A stretch of 64,000 nucleotides of DNA from Cytospora piceicola (taxonomy: Eukaryota > Ascomycota > Sordariomycetes > Diaporthales > Cytosporaceae). The stretch's first letter is position 1. Each line of letters starts with the position of its first letter. Positions 21,498 to 33,062 of this stretch are shown piece after piece. Location of the stretch: NCBI GenBank assembly GCA_023375675.1, contig JALQBC010000022.1, forward strand, positions 1 to 64,000, written 5' to 3'. A program made the position numbers and the translations under genes. Below the pieces are notes generated by a model that saw nothing but the letters and a program-made list of their open reading frames with translations, ran no database searches and was not told the origin of the DNA.

Positions 21498-21836
21498 ACC
21501 ATTGGCCCACGACACCCACCGTTACCACATGTGCATACAGTACTGTTTTGCTTGTCCACATTGCTGATTCCCGGCCGAGGCCCTTCCAATCCCGCTCAAA
21601 CCTCCTCCTCGGGGTATACGCCCAAATTGTTTCACTCCGGCTCAATTTCGTGGGCATGGATGGCCCCTTGCGTTGTTGTGAAACAGGCATGCAGGGCAGG
21701 GTGGGCAAGACGTGCATATGTATGTGCCTGGCGCGCGACTCTTGTATGTAGCTTACGTATTTGGTACTCTTCTGGGTATGTACTTTTATCATGTTGCGTC
21801 CATGTGAATGCAGGTGCACGGTGGTTGGCGCGTATA

Positions 21837-21915
21837 CCCATGGATATACATATATAATATATGCATACACTATACATATATACATATATACATACATACA
21901 TACATATATATACAC
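21837..21915. repeat. TA/CATA microsatellite
   Basis: An irregular simple repeat made of TATA, CATA and TACATA units with few interruptions, in a non-coding region. Confidence 0.85.
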
Positions 21916-21923
21916 AGCATGAA

Positions 21924-21959
21924 AAATGTGTTGAAAGGTAGAAATGTGTTGAAAGGTAG
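21924..21959. repeat. 18-bp tandem duplication
   Basis: The unit AAATGTGTTGAAAGGTAG occurs twice in tandem without mismatch, right after the microsatellite. Confidence 0.9.
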
Positions 21960-22531
21960 AATGCCCGCCTGGACCTGCTGTTTGCTACCTGAAGGAGGCT
22001 GAAAAAAGATCGACCGGCCCGAGACGAGACGAGGGTTTGGCAACAGACCTAAACAGTTTGATCTACAGGATTTCCAGAGCTTGGCCGTCTCCTCTGGTCC
22101 TGGAAGAGTCCAGATGCCACCCTGTTCGGATAAAGTGGGACAGAACCGAGATGAAAACCGCTTCGAGTAAACCGCGCTGCCGCCAGAGCGGTCTTGGCAG
22201 GGGGAGAACGTGGGAAAATTCAAACCAGCCCCCTTTTCGGAGCCAAAGACGGGAAACACCGCTCAGATCCTCTGTTGCCATATTAAATTTCTTGCATGTT
22301 GGGTTATGGTGGTCTATCTGTGCTTGCGAAAGATGCTATATCCCTTTCTTGGTGGGCCGCATGGGTATTGTGGAAGACTCTGGGGGGGTGGGGGCTCTCG
22401 CAACAGCATTATTCATGCATAGCTGCACAATTCCTGTCTCCACCTCGCTGACGTCCGGGCCTGCACCGTGTACTCAATACTCGTAATGGAACGAAACTCG
22501 TCTTCCTTCTTGATCCAACAGGCCAGCCAAC

Positions 22532-23942
22532 TCAGACTGTAATCTTCGAGACCTCCTCCGCCCAAGCTACCTTCTCCCTCCTCAGTTGCGACTTCACATA
22601 GTAGATGGTGCAGACCGTCCAAACTCCAGCCCATGCGAACGGCACTGACCAGCCGATGGCATATGCAGCATTGTCGCTGACGGTGAAGATCAAAATCGTG
22701 CACACGACGGCCATGCCTTCAGCCCCGACCGCCCAGAAAATACCCAGTCGTCGGAGCATGGTACGGAAGACGTGACTGGCCTCGTACCTCCTGTTGAGCG
22801 CCTCGCGGTAGTCCGTACCGCCAGATCCGTCCACAGCACAGATGTCCTCGATGATGGTGTATACACATGGACGTAGCTGGGCGCCTTTCGGGATCGACGA
22901 CAGGCGGAAGGGGGCCGGGACGTGAAATAGCCGGAGAATGTCTATGATCAGCAGTTCGGTGCCAAAGGCATAGAGCATGGTCGTAAGAGGCATGGCGACC
23001 AAGCGAATCGGTGGCCAGTACTGGACGGTTCCCCTGTTGGAAAATTCGTGTCAGTACAGTGTCCAGCCTCGTCACACCATGTGAGCGGGGGATTACTTAC
23101 ACGATCAACTCGACCATGACAATCAGCCAAGCCAGAGTATAATTCCAATGGAAGGCATCCAAGTACCACCTCCGGGCCCCTATCACTCGGCAAGTGCTCC
23201 CTTTCTTGAACAATCTCCAGAATCGCACAAAGTATTCCAGGATACTGGCACCACCAATGGCAGCAGTGACAATGGAGTAGACGGTGTTGGCCGACATAAT
23301 CTCCTTGTCGTCATCGGCAACACTGCCAGGTCCGACACCATACCAGAGCCCATAGTACAGCCCAATGGGCATAGCGACGGAGTCGATGACGATGAAGAGC
23401 CAGAAAATAAAAATGGACCTGTACCGGGTGTGAAGCGTGTAGTTCAATGGTGGGGGCTCTGGCTCGAGAAGCCGAGGTGCCGACTCCGTGTCGGCTGCCA
23501 CGTCCGGATTGTCGAGGACGCCCCCAATAGAATGTTCACTAGGTCGTGGCTGCTGGGAGGAAAGCCGTCTGGTCATGGCCAGACTGGGCCGTGCGAACGG
23601 TCCATCAAAACGGCGGTCGAATTCGGTACTCGATCGAACTGTCCTCTGGCGTCGAGTATTGGCCCCGGTCGGGGCGTGGGTGGGCAGCGGCGACCGAGGT
23701 AGTTGGGTAGCATCGTCGAGGGCCGTTAAGCTGTGCGTCCTGGCTCTCTCAGTCTGTAAAGGTCCGTCGGCACGCCTGTCGGCGTCGATGGAATGCCTGC
23801 CAAATCGAGTCGGTTTCCTGTTTGAATGTAGGCTCTGTCGGGACTTCTCATTGAGACTGTTCAGTTCGTGGTCGGAGCTGCGGTTGGTTAGGGAGCTGGG
23901 TGCCGCCCCGTCTTCCGAGTGTGGGTGCTCGTGTTGCCCCAT
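22532..23942 (-). CDS. six-TM integral membrane protein, unknown function
   Basis: Two exons, 23942-23101 and 23033-22532. The 67-nt intron has a GTAAGT donor, a CTGACA branch site and a CAG acceptor; the product is 447 aa. The first 165 residues are charged, Ser/Arg-rich and probably a cytosolic disordered region. Six hydrophobic segments follow: IFIFWLFIVIDSVAMPIGLY, YSIVTAAIGGASILEYFV, YTLAWLIVMVELIV, MPLTTMLYAFGTELLIIDIL, LGIFWAVGAEGMAVVCTILI and IGWSVPFAWAGVWTVCTIYY. A soluble loop of about 60 residues lies between TM4 and TM5. I do not recognise a named transporter or enzyme family. The layout fits the many uncharacterised fungal integral membrane proteins. Confidence 0.75.
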
Positions 23943-25821
23943 CGTCGCTCTGTCAGCGTGCCAGCCAAGGGCTGGTGGAGTTTAGAGTCTGGAGAAAAGC
24001 GGTGGTTACGGATACGGATGGATATAGGGGACAAAGGCCCAAAGGTTCAAGGATACAACAGCGGGCGTCGTGAATGAGTATTTACTGGATATGAGTGATT
24101 AAGATTTAAAGGACGAGAAGTTTAATAAGTGACGTGTCGGTGGCATAGGCCAAGAGAAATCGATAGTTGTTTGGCAAGTGTTCATCAATGGTCTGTGGAG
24201 GAGAAAGGCTTGGGTGTGCATCCCAACTGTGTCTGGTGATATCATAGCGTCCATGAACAGGTCTAACGGCCCCTGTAAACCATCCTCCCCCGTCAGCCTG
24301 TCCGACCGTTTGGGCGGGTCAGCAGTGTGTAAGTGTACCTAGGTAGCCTGTGCCGGGGGAGTGCGCGAGAAATCGGGGGTGATGTCATAACGGTGCGCCG
24401 ACCCACTTGTTGCGTCTCCTCAGTGACCTCAGTGGTAGGATACGGCAATTCGTACATACCGCAGTATATTTACGGTTCCGGTGCTATTTAAAGAAAGCAT
24501 TCCAGCCAAATATCATCGGTGCATGCAGCCATAAGGTGTGTCTGTCGCAGACAAGTAGATAAATAAATAAAAATCCAGACAGCCTCCCTCGACAGATTGA
24601 ACCCTCGATACGCTCGACACATTCGGCGCTGAATGAAGTATTCACCTACACGGTAGCCATGTCTCGTTTCAACCACAATTGATCACGACACGAAGAACAC
24701 ACGCAAGATGGCCGATCGTCGATCGCAGCATGTACCCGAGTACATCTGCGCGACACGAGCTTTTCCCGGGATAGGCCCATCGGACGTCGGGGGCCTAGGT
24801 ACTTTAGCGCCCGGGCACTGCAAGCCACTGTTTGGCGTCTCACCACTTTGAATATGAACAAGCACCTGATTAAAGACCTGGGCATTTAAGCTTTCAGGAA
24901 ACCCGCCCGTCACATTCCGATGCCAACTTCACTACTGTGGTAAGTTCTTCTAAGGTTTTTTGCCCATGATTACCATATGTGGACCATTGTATCGTCAATA
25001 AATGGGTTTCCTCTTCCATGATTTCCGGTATAAGCATATCGATTACTGTGCAGCATGTCACGCCCGCATAGCGTCCAGGAAGCGGCGTGTCTTTGTACGA
25101 CGAAGTACCAGTCGTAAACGTACTGACTGCTAGCTGTTCGGCCAAAGTTTTACGTGTTGCTCTATCGCTGTCTACTTCGCACTCGGCCAGAGATGCTGGG
25201 CGTCCCTGACTCACCCATCACCAAGCCGGCAGGCAGCTGTTGAGCCAGATTGATTCCCCATGTGTATACATTGGAAACTCCTTACAAATGTCCTCGCATA
25301 GCATGTATTTGCCGTCCCTTCCAGTCATGGCCACAGCCTTCTTTCACGCGCGGTTGCACCAGCTGCGCCGGGTATTGCCAGGACAGGCTTGTGGCTTACC
25401 CTGAATGTACCAGTAACTCCCAAGCCATGTTTGGATTCCGTTACGCAAGTCCTTCAGTCTGACCACCAATATCAATAATAGTTGACTCAATCGGCAGCCA
25501 AGCGGCCTCTGTCCTCGTGCCCCAGACACGTCTTACGCACCAGATGCGGAAATGTAGAAAGCCGAAGGGCAGGCAGGGCTGAATGAGCAGGACCGCCGCC
25601 ATGTGATATCGTTCCAATCAGGCAGCTGGGGGTGAGATATCAGCGCCTTCAGCTGGCCTCTTGAGAGGAATATATAACTCCTCGCGGCTCGTCGCCAGAA
25701 GCCCCAACCAAACCCGGTAAGTCCCGTTACGGACATCGAGTACATTCGAGATTTTGTGTCTCATGCACGGCTGAGAGATTGAAGACCGAGGTCAAGACAA
25801 TCGTCGAAGATACTACCCAAA
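23943..25821. other. gene-free stretch (divergent promoters)
   Basis: Lies between the divergent starts of the six-TM gene (-) and the DUF2235 gene (+). It has CCTAGGTA-type motifs near 24338 and 24794. No gene can be supported. Confidence 0.55.
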
Positions 25822-27803
25822 ATGAATTCCGGAGCGGCCTATGGTGGGTACAAACCCAAGCGGATTGTGGTCTGTTGTGACGGGACTTGGGTGAACTCCT
25901 TGGGATCCACTGACGGTCCTCCGTCGAACGTGACGAGGATCTCACGCAGCCTCAAAAGGGTTTGCTCCGATGGCACCAGTCAGGTCGTCATGTACCACCC
26001 AGGTATAGGCAGTGGCACGTCCATGATCGAGCAGATCACTGGTGGTGCTTTTGGCTATGGGCTAGACGAGGTGCGTCTGTTTTGCCGCCGAGACCTGGAG
26101 AAAGAGCAACTTCACTGTTGACACTAGGACTAGGACATCCGCGAATGTTACAACTTTGCCTGTGCCAACTATGTCGATGGCGACTCCATCATCCTGGTTG
26201 GATTCTCGCGGGGAGCGTTCACTGCTCGATCCGTTGCTGACTTGATTGCCTCAGTGGGTCTGCTGACCACCCAAGGCATGGATCACTTCTACGCCATCTT
26301 TGACGACTATGAGAATATGGCAGATGAGAAGAGACCCATGAGCAAGTTCCTTTATGAGGGTCTCACGCCGTATAATGGCGAGAAGGGCAAGAAGAAAACC
26401 CTCTGGGAACAGAGACGCAAAGAAGAATATAAACGATGGTTAAAGACCGTGAGTTGAGGGAAAACGTCAAGTGGGTCAGGCATATTGCTTGCATCTCGAT
26501 GCTGACGTGCGCCCAGAAATTATGGACCCGAGATACGTACCAAAACCACCAGACCGAAATCAGAATCAAGGCTGTCGCCGTGTGGGACACGGTCGGGGCA
26601 CTTGGGATTCCACCAGCCCCCATGTTCGGCATCCAGGGTTCAGCCAGACAGTGGAAGTTTACCAATACCCAGATCTCCAGCAAGGTCGAGAACGCGTTCC
26701 AGGCCTTGTCCCTCGACGAGCCCCGGGGCTCTTTTCGACCCGCTCTATGGGAGCGCCTGGAGGCTAATGAGGTGACCAACCTGAGACAAGTCTGGTTCCC
26801 AGGGAGTCATGCGAATGTGGGAGGCGGCTGGTACGACCAGCAGGTGGCCACCATTACCTTGGCGTGTAGGTGAATTTCAGCTGTCGTCGATCTTGGCTGA
26901 GATCCTCAATTCGACTGACTCTTGTCAATTTCAGGGATGTGTGACCAACTCACCACCGTGGGCGTAGAATTCAGCCAGAAGCGCCTGGACCGGATCTTCA
27001 TCGAAGGCCTGCGTTACAACGCTGCCCACCCGTACCCGTATATCCCGAGATTTTCCATGCTCATACCGAACTTCATCTGGACCCTCCTCCTCAAACACCG
27101 CCACCCAGCGCCCAAGCCCTGGGCCAAGTCTCCCACCATCTGCCCACCCCCGTCCGAGCCCCAGACGGTCGACACGGCCAACTGCTCCGGCGTGGACCAT
27201 CACCCGGGCGGCACCCCCGAGCAGCTCTGGGCCGAGGGCCCCCCGCGGTCCTGGGCGCTGGGCCAGACGCGATACCCGGACAGCTGGCTGACCCTCGCGG
27301 CGGGGGTGACGGTGCGGCGTCCGGGGTGCTTCATGAGGGCTGACCCGGGGACGAACGCGGATACCGACGAGCCGCTTGTGAACACGGATGAGCGGGTGCA
27401 CAGCTGCGTGCGGGTGAGACTGGCCTGTCAGGGCATGGGTATGGACGACAGGCGTGTCTGGCCGTGCCAGTCTCTGCTCGAGGACGATAGCGGCGTTGGG
27501 AGGCCCGTGTGGAGACTCGTGAGGGGAAGTTCGGGGCAGATTGGGCGGACGACGGGGCCGCGGGCCGTGGGGAGGAACGGGAATGATGAGGATTGGGTGT
27601 ACCAAGCTGGTAAGGGCGATGAACAGTGGCGGTGGGTATATGATGAGGAAGCCGTGGTGAAGAATGGAATTGGGAAGCAGGTGAAACCGCCTGTGAGGGT
27701 GCTTCCTGAGGAGCCCATGGTGGGATTCTGGGAGCGGCACCTTTTGGCGTTGACTAGGGGCAAGGTGGATGTTTGGAGGTGGGCGGACGGGGACTCCTCT
27801 TGA
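25822..27803 (+). CDS. DUF2235 alpha/beta-hydrolase (Tle1-like phospholipase fold)
   Basis: Four exons, 25822-26070, 26134-26448, 26517-26865 and 26935-27803, give 593 aa. The last junction (T from exon 3 plus GG from exon 4) restores LAWMCDQL. Family landmarks are in order: KRIVVCCDGTW (14-24), MYHPGIGSG, the nucleophile elbow GFSRGAFTARS (Ser108), WDTVGALG (Asp212) and FPGSHANVGGGW (His286). These form a complete Ser-Asp-His triad, so the enzyme is probably active. The same fold occurs in bacterial type VI secretion lipases (Tle1); fungal members are intracellular or unplaced hydrolases whose substrates are largely unknown. There is no signal peptide. The region after residue 310 is longer and less conserved, with a Pro-rich stretch around 375-400. 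Confidence 0.88.
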
Positions 27804-30512
27804 GACGTCAAAGGGGTCCCGGAGCTTGTGTGAGTCTATGTTGCTTTAGTTTCGTCAAGATTTGTATGATAAAGAACACAACACAAAGTGGTTGAGGTCA
27901 CTGCCAAGCCATGAGCTGGCGAAGCTCAGGATGATGTGGTGTCGCAGGGGTAGACAAAGCTGTTCGCGGCGTAGTATGATACCAGGTTGCGCAAGAATTT
28001 GAGCGATTCTTTATTGGATCTGAAGAACCACTGTCATCTTGGTACTGAGCCGTAATCATCACAGGTTTTGACTGGCTTAACGGGTCTTCTGCTGCAGGGA
28101 CATCTGGAGTGTTGGTTGTTGATATGACGGGCATCGCGGCGGTGTTGTCGTTGACGGGATGACGGTGCCGTGTCCTCTCCCTATCTATCCCATACTACTA
28201 CTAGGGTACAGGCGTAGATGATCCCGACGCATGTTATCGTACTGTGCCGATGTTTTCAAGTCCGAAGAATGCCACCCAAAGTTTGAAGGAGTCTGTCGCC
28301 GACGCCCGCTACGCAGCTGGCTGCCAGCTGGTCAGGGGTAGTTGCCAGCTGCAGATGACGTCCGCTTGATCCCCCGGTCAACCGGAGGATGTCGCCTGTT
28401 CTCCTTTCCAACTTTAGGTACTTTCGCATGAATCCTTTGTATCTGTTGAAATTAAATACCTACTAGTATTGGCTGGACTGTGAACTTACCTGGCCACTAT
28501 GATTCATTGTATGTTTGTTTACGGACTGGGAGGGACCCGGGCGTGCACCACGGACAACCTGGAAAGTGCCTGGTCAATGAAGAGGAACGCATCTTTCCAA
28601 TGTTTTCGAAGAAACAACACGATGATAATGTACTGGGTTATCTGTTGGATATATATTCATCGTGTATGTCTGACGTCTTAGCCACTTTCCCTTGAATATG
28701 TATCTGGTAAAACTATCACTGCTGGTGTCACCAACTAGAAGAAATGAAGCGTCTCGTGGGCACAAATGCAATTGTTGTGTAAATCCGGTGATTCAAGCGC
28801 TCTATGTTTGAACGCGATTGTTGTTATCATGACCTCATCGCGTACACGTCTATATGGTGCTTGTGTATCTTCCGCGAGCTGCTGTATGTCAACCTCATCA
28901 TTAAACAAGACCGATACAGACTCCTTGGATGCCACGCGGAGCTCTCAGTCCCAAGCACTGTCTCTTGGTAAACAGGACTTGAGGTAGGGAACAACCTTGG
29001 AAGTAGATATCTGACGCCACGAGACTTGGACGGGGAACGTCCTTAGCTGACCACAATTGATCCTTACGTGTGCACCAGATATTGAAACTTCTTCTTCGCA
29101 TCATCAGCAAGCTGAAGACTGCAACGAAAAAGTAGAAGTATATCGCCTCGAGGACGAGTAAGTCAAAAAATTGGAACATTGAGACCGCCACGGCAGAGGA
29201 TCGCCATGAACCCTCAGGGAACAGCTGTTTCTCACCAGCAATCCAGTGCCACCCTCACGCCCTCCAAGAGAAGGGAGAAACCCAACGTCACACGGCTTTG
29301 CAAGGCTCAGGACAAGTACGCAGGCGAGAAGGAGTCGGCCTCCTGCCACACAGAGAGAATGCGTAACATTTTGTCGGGGAGCCGTTGATCTTTTGCGAGT
29401 TCCTGATCAACTGAAAAAGCTCCGAGCCAAGCGCCAGGCCCCAGCTACCGACCCGATGGGCACCGCGTGCTGCCCCCATTTTGAAATGGAAGCAGTCGCT
29501 GCTGTGGCTTGGGAGTTGGACCCAATGCCCCGGATGCCCCGCAAATGGCCGCAGCGAGGGAGAGGACGAGGAGATCACCCTCGATGTCCAAGCCCAAGAG
29601 AGATACTCGCATGCATCGCCAAATCGGCGTGCCACACCATAAAAAAGCTCCCCAGCAGCCTTTTGTAATGTTTTGAATTGACGGTGCGGTGTGGCAGTGC
29701 TTCGATGGCCCCGTCAGTTGGACCACTGGCCCAACCGACCTCAAGGAAAATGCAGTGTAAAGAGGAGATGAAGAATGTCTTTGCAAGCAGTGAGCCACGC
29801 TTCAGAGCACCTCAAGGGCTGGCGATCTCGACCTCAACCGCACGCAGCGGTGGTTTTGGTCAAGCCCACGATATGGAGAAGAAAGGAAGGTGAGAGCGAG
29901 GCTCAAGGTAAACTGGGTGAGTTTATGTAGTCGGAGGAGGGGGAGGGGCAGCTCTCTCAAATCAGTAGCAGGTAGCTACCGGCCAATCATGACGCTTCGT
30001 TGGGCGGTGGTCAAGCAGAGGGTACAGCCAGGAGTTTCTCTCAATCTCGTGGCTCTCATTGGCCGTTTCCAGGGAGACCATGCTGATTCCAGCAATACCT
30101 AGGTACTTCAGGTGTTTCCAAGCCTGTCGCTCCTTAATACTTGCAGTGATTGGGTGTTCCCAGGGACGCCCCATGGTTGAGGAAGTACGTACCACGGAGG
30201 GGGTCAAATTAAGATGCGGCTCTGCAGTAATCAACATGCAGGTCGCATACCACGTGCCAGAACCACATCCACTATTTGCACACTCGAAGGTCTCGTAGAC
30301 TGGCCATATTTGACTCCAGGTAGTGGTTACTACGCCGACACCTCTACTTTTGTCGAGTGGGCAGCTTGGAAATGAGCTCATAGCACCTCGAGACCATGCG
30401 TGAAGACGAGCCCAGGGAAAATTATTTTCTTGATGAGGAGATCTATCAAGTCTATTAGGTACCTCTAAGTGTCATAACCTTCATTGTTCTTCCGTAAACA
30501 CACCTCTCCCTG
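27804..30512. other. gene-free stretch
   Basis: Lies between convergent genes. Minus-strand frames near 28735-29191 include a hydrophobic stretch but give no confident gene. One ACCTAGGTA copy lies near 30097. Otherwise nothing was seen. Confidence 0.5.
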
Positions 30513-33062
30513 CTAAACCATATCCACGCTCGCCCTACTCCTGCCCATACTCCGTCTAATCTCAGCATCTTCCTCCTGCTTTCTGACATTATCCCAGCCA
30601 GGCAACTTCACCGCATGGTCCAGCGCCACGGGCAGACCCCTGTGCCGTCCTCGCAGCATCATCAGCACCATGATGAGCTTACTCCCGGTATACCACCCCC
30701 CAACGAAGCTATACGACTGGCCTGTGAGCCCCACCGAGAGACCGATATTGGTATACCCCGACACGATCTCGAAGAGAAAGTTGAAGACACTGTACGACTT
30801 CGGATCCTCGATCGAGTGTGACGTCTCGATCAGCGTGATCAGGAACAGCGCGAGCGCAATGAACCAGATGTCGTGCGACAGCTGGCCCCTCAGGTGCTGC
30901 GAGACGAGGCTGACCTGGCCCTCCTGCGCCAGGGCCGGGGACGGGTGGTCGTCGAAGCGGATCTCGGTGGCGCGCTTGAGACGCGGCCTGGCCGCGACGC
31001 CCACGCCCTGGAAGTTGTTCATGCGCCTCTGGATCTGCTTGCCCACGAAGGCCGTCCCGCGCCTGCCGACGGCGGCGAGCTTCTTGATGGACCTGGTCGA
31101 GGTGGTGGAGAAGCGGGACTCGGCCTGCGACACCCCGGACATTGAGACGGGCCTGGCCGACGGGGCGTGGGCGGTGTTGGATGGTGGTGTGGAGAGGAGG
31201 GGCCCCTGGGAAGGGATAAGCGGCTTGGCTAGGAGTGACTCGTTGTCGGACGAGTCTTCGTTCTCGCTGTCGGAGTCCTCGCTGGCGTAGATGCCTAGGG
31301 AGCGTTCCTCGTATACCTTCAAAAAGATAGTCAGCGGTGGGGTACTCCTTGCACCGGGGTGACCGGAAAGAGTGAAATATATGAAGCCAGATGTACTCAC
31401 GTTCGAATTACGCATGACAATGATCTCCGGATATGCGGATATATACATCACGATCACCCACAGGACTTGGACGTCAAAGTAGAGGCCTGATACCGAGACA
31501 ACGGCGAATCCCGGCGATGATATGGCTGATCGCGGACGAGTTAGCGAGCTAATCCTTGAAGTGCAGGGTCTTGAGCCTGTAGTACTGTTGTTCGTAGAGG
31601 GGTACTCACTCATCGACTGAAAGAGACCTAGACCAACTTGCTTCCCAACGGAGTAAATATCGAGCACGGAGTTTCCGATGCTGAGGACCAACAAAAATAA
31701 CCAACCGGAGGCCACAAATACCGCAAAGAGGGCGACAAAAATCCAATTGGCTTTCGCAGGAAACATCATCATGTACAGACGACGTGGGTACTGCAGGATA
31801 AAGTCGAAGGCTTCTTTCCAGACGGCATAATCCTCGTCATCGACCACATGCTTCAACACAAAGCTGCAGAAGAAGACGGTAGCACGGAGGAACGCCGGAA
31901 ATATGGAGCTACCCGCGAGTGCCAGAATCGTAACGATGGTCAGCACGAACGCATCGTTTTCGAAGGCCGCTATGCCGGCGTCGAGGAGAGTCATGCCGGC
32001 ACTGTTGAAGGAGGAAATCGCAAGGAAAATACCGGACCACCAAGGGTTCTGCGAGTTGACGGCCGAGGCGCTGGTGCCATACACGGAGATCCATGCGCCC
32101 AGCGTGATAGCCCCAAGCACCTGCCAGAGGACAAAATAGACGCACACGATCACGAAGAGGATCTTCAACGCGCGGTACTCAACTCCACCTATATACTCGC
32201 GTTGCTCCTCTGTGAGGTCGAAGAACTGGCCGTTCCTTCCTATGGATTTGCGGTTCTCTCGGACAAAGGTTCTGAAGTCAAAGTCGTCCGAGATGCCCTG
32301 TCGGCCGGAATCGCGGGTGGGGGGCCTCCTCCTGGTCGTGGTGGAGACGGGCGATAGCTGTCGTCCTGAAGTGCTCGATACATGATCCAGTATCTGGCCC
32401 TCCTGGATCGGGTTCAGATGGTTATTATCATGCGCGCTGGGAAGCTCCCGGCCCCGATCCCGTGATGTCCGGCCACCCGAGCTGGACAGTTCGAAGGCGT
32501 CCGCCTCGGCGCGCTGCCAGTGCTTCTGGCTGCCATCGCCACCGGCGTTGTTTTGACGCTTGGCCCCCCGAAAGGATGACATGACGGGAATTCCGAACAT
32601 CGCGCCCGCCATACTGACCACCGTCCCGGTCGCCTTCATCTTCCTGCTCCGTTCCATCTCCACAATATCCTCGAAACGCTTCTCGAAAATGCGTGTGCGA
32701 AACCAGATGGTGAACAACGATATCAGCACGGGGCTGCCCAGGATCATCATAATGACGAGTATGACCTGCTGGCCTGTCGTGAGCTGGCTCAGGTTCACTG
32801 GGTTCAGGCCAGAGCCCGTGAACGCGGAAACGACGAGGAACAAGCTATCGCAGAAGCTGACGCTCTTGGCGGGCTCTGCCGATCCCCAGAATATTATCGC
32901 GAAGATGAGCCCTAGGAAAATGAAGTAGGCATAATGCATCGTGATGAAGTTGATCGGGGGCAGGTATGGCTGGATGGTCGACCAGGCATTAGCCAGGCCA
33001 TCCGCCACCACCGGGTGTTTGGTCTGGAAGTCCTCCCATGGTCGTCGGGATTTCATCGCCAT
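30513..33062 (-). CDS. trk1: Trk-type high-affinity potassium transporter
   Basis: Three exons: 33062-31610, 31525-31401 and 31316-30513. Both introns are 84 nt, a multiple of three, so the genomic frame reads through them; GTGAGT donors and family alignment show they are spliced. The product is about 793 aa. ATG 33062 is used because the frame above it lacks an ATG. All four TrkH/HKT pore loops are visible, each with its filter glycine: SAFTGSGLNP, SSFNSAGMTL, MTISSPGFAVV (formed by the first splice) and SGYTNIGLSVG. A long hydrophilic loop after the first M-P-M unit and a Ser-rich loop before the last TM segments are usual in fungal TRKs. Predicted role: plasma-membrane K+ uptake. The orthologue assignment (Trk1 or Trk2 type) is not resolved. 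Confidence 0.92.
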   Translation of the reverse strand: MAMKSRRPWEDFQTKHPVVADGLANAWSTIQPYLPPINFITMHYAYFIFLGLIFAIIFWGSAEPAKSVSFCDSLFLVVSAFTGSGLNPVNLSQLTTGQQVILVIMMILGSPVLISLFTIWFRTRIFEKRFEDIVEMERSRKMKATGTVVSMAGAMFGIPVMSSFRGAKRQNNAGGDGSQKHWQRAEADAFELSSSGGRTSRDRGRELPSAHDNNHLNPIQEGQILDHVSSTSGRQLSPVSTTTRRRPPTRDSGRQGISDDFDFRTFVRENRKSIGRNGQFFDLTEEQREYIGGVEYRALKILFVIVCVYFVLWQVLGAITLGAWISVYGTSASAVNSQNPWWSGIFLAISSFNSAGMTLLDAGIAAFENDAFVLTIVTILALAGSSIFPAFLRATVFFCSFVLKHVVDDEDYAVWKEAFDFILQYPRRLYMMMFPAKANWIFVALFAVFVASGWLFLLVLSIGNSVLDIYSVGKQVGLGLFQSMSEYPSTNNSTTGSRPCTSRISSLTRPRSAISSPGFAVVSVSGLYFDVQVLWVIVMYISAYPEIIVMRNSNVSTSGFIYFTLSGHPGARSTPPLTIFLKVYEERSLGIYASEDSDSENEDSSDNESLLAKPLIPSQGPLLSTPPSNTAHAPSARPVSMSGVSQAESRFSTTSTRSIKKLAAVGRRGTAFVGKQIQRRMNNFQGVGVAARPRLKRATEIRFDDHPSPALAQEGQVSLVSQHLRGQLSHDIWFIALALFLITLIETSHSIEDPKSYSVFNFLFEIVSGYTNIGLSVGLTGQSYSFVGGWYTGSKLIMVLMMLRGRHRGLPVALDHAVKLPGWDNVRKQEEDAEIRRSMGRSRASVDMV

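Larger units (their letters stand above)
20659..22531. other. gene-free stretch (AA9 promoter side)
   Basis: Upstream of the AA9 gene (-) and downstream of the six-TM gene (-). It contains the CRE1-like boxes, a TA/CATA microsatellite and an 18-bp unit repeated twice. Open frames to 217 codons on the plus strand show no domain. Confidence 0.55.

Noticed and set aside
12065..23942. Methyltransferase, membrane proteins and AA9 as a metabolite gene cluster
   Set aside because: There is no core synthase (PKS, NRPS, terpene cyclase) and spacing is wide with mixed strands. Co-location looks incidental.
26931..27740. 269-codon minus-strand frame
   Set aside because: Antisense of DUF2235 exon 4, His/Pro/Arg-rich, without motifs.
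28735..29191. Two minus-strand frames, one with a hydrophobic stretch (FDLLVLEAIYFYFFVAVFSLL)
   Set aside because: A small two-exon membrane protein was considered, with a GTAAGG donor at the end of the first frame. No acceptor gave a convincing product and no family is recognised.
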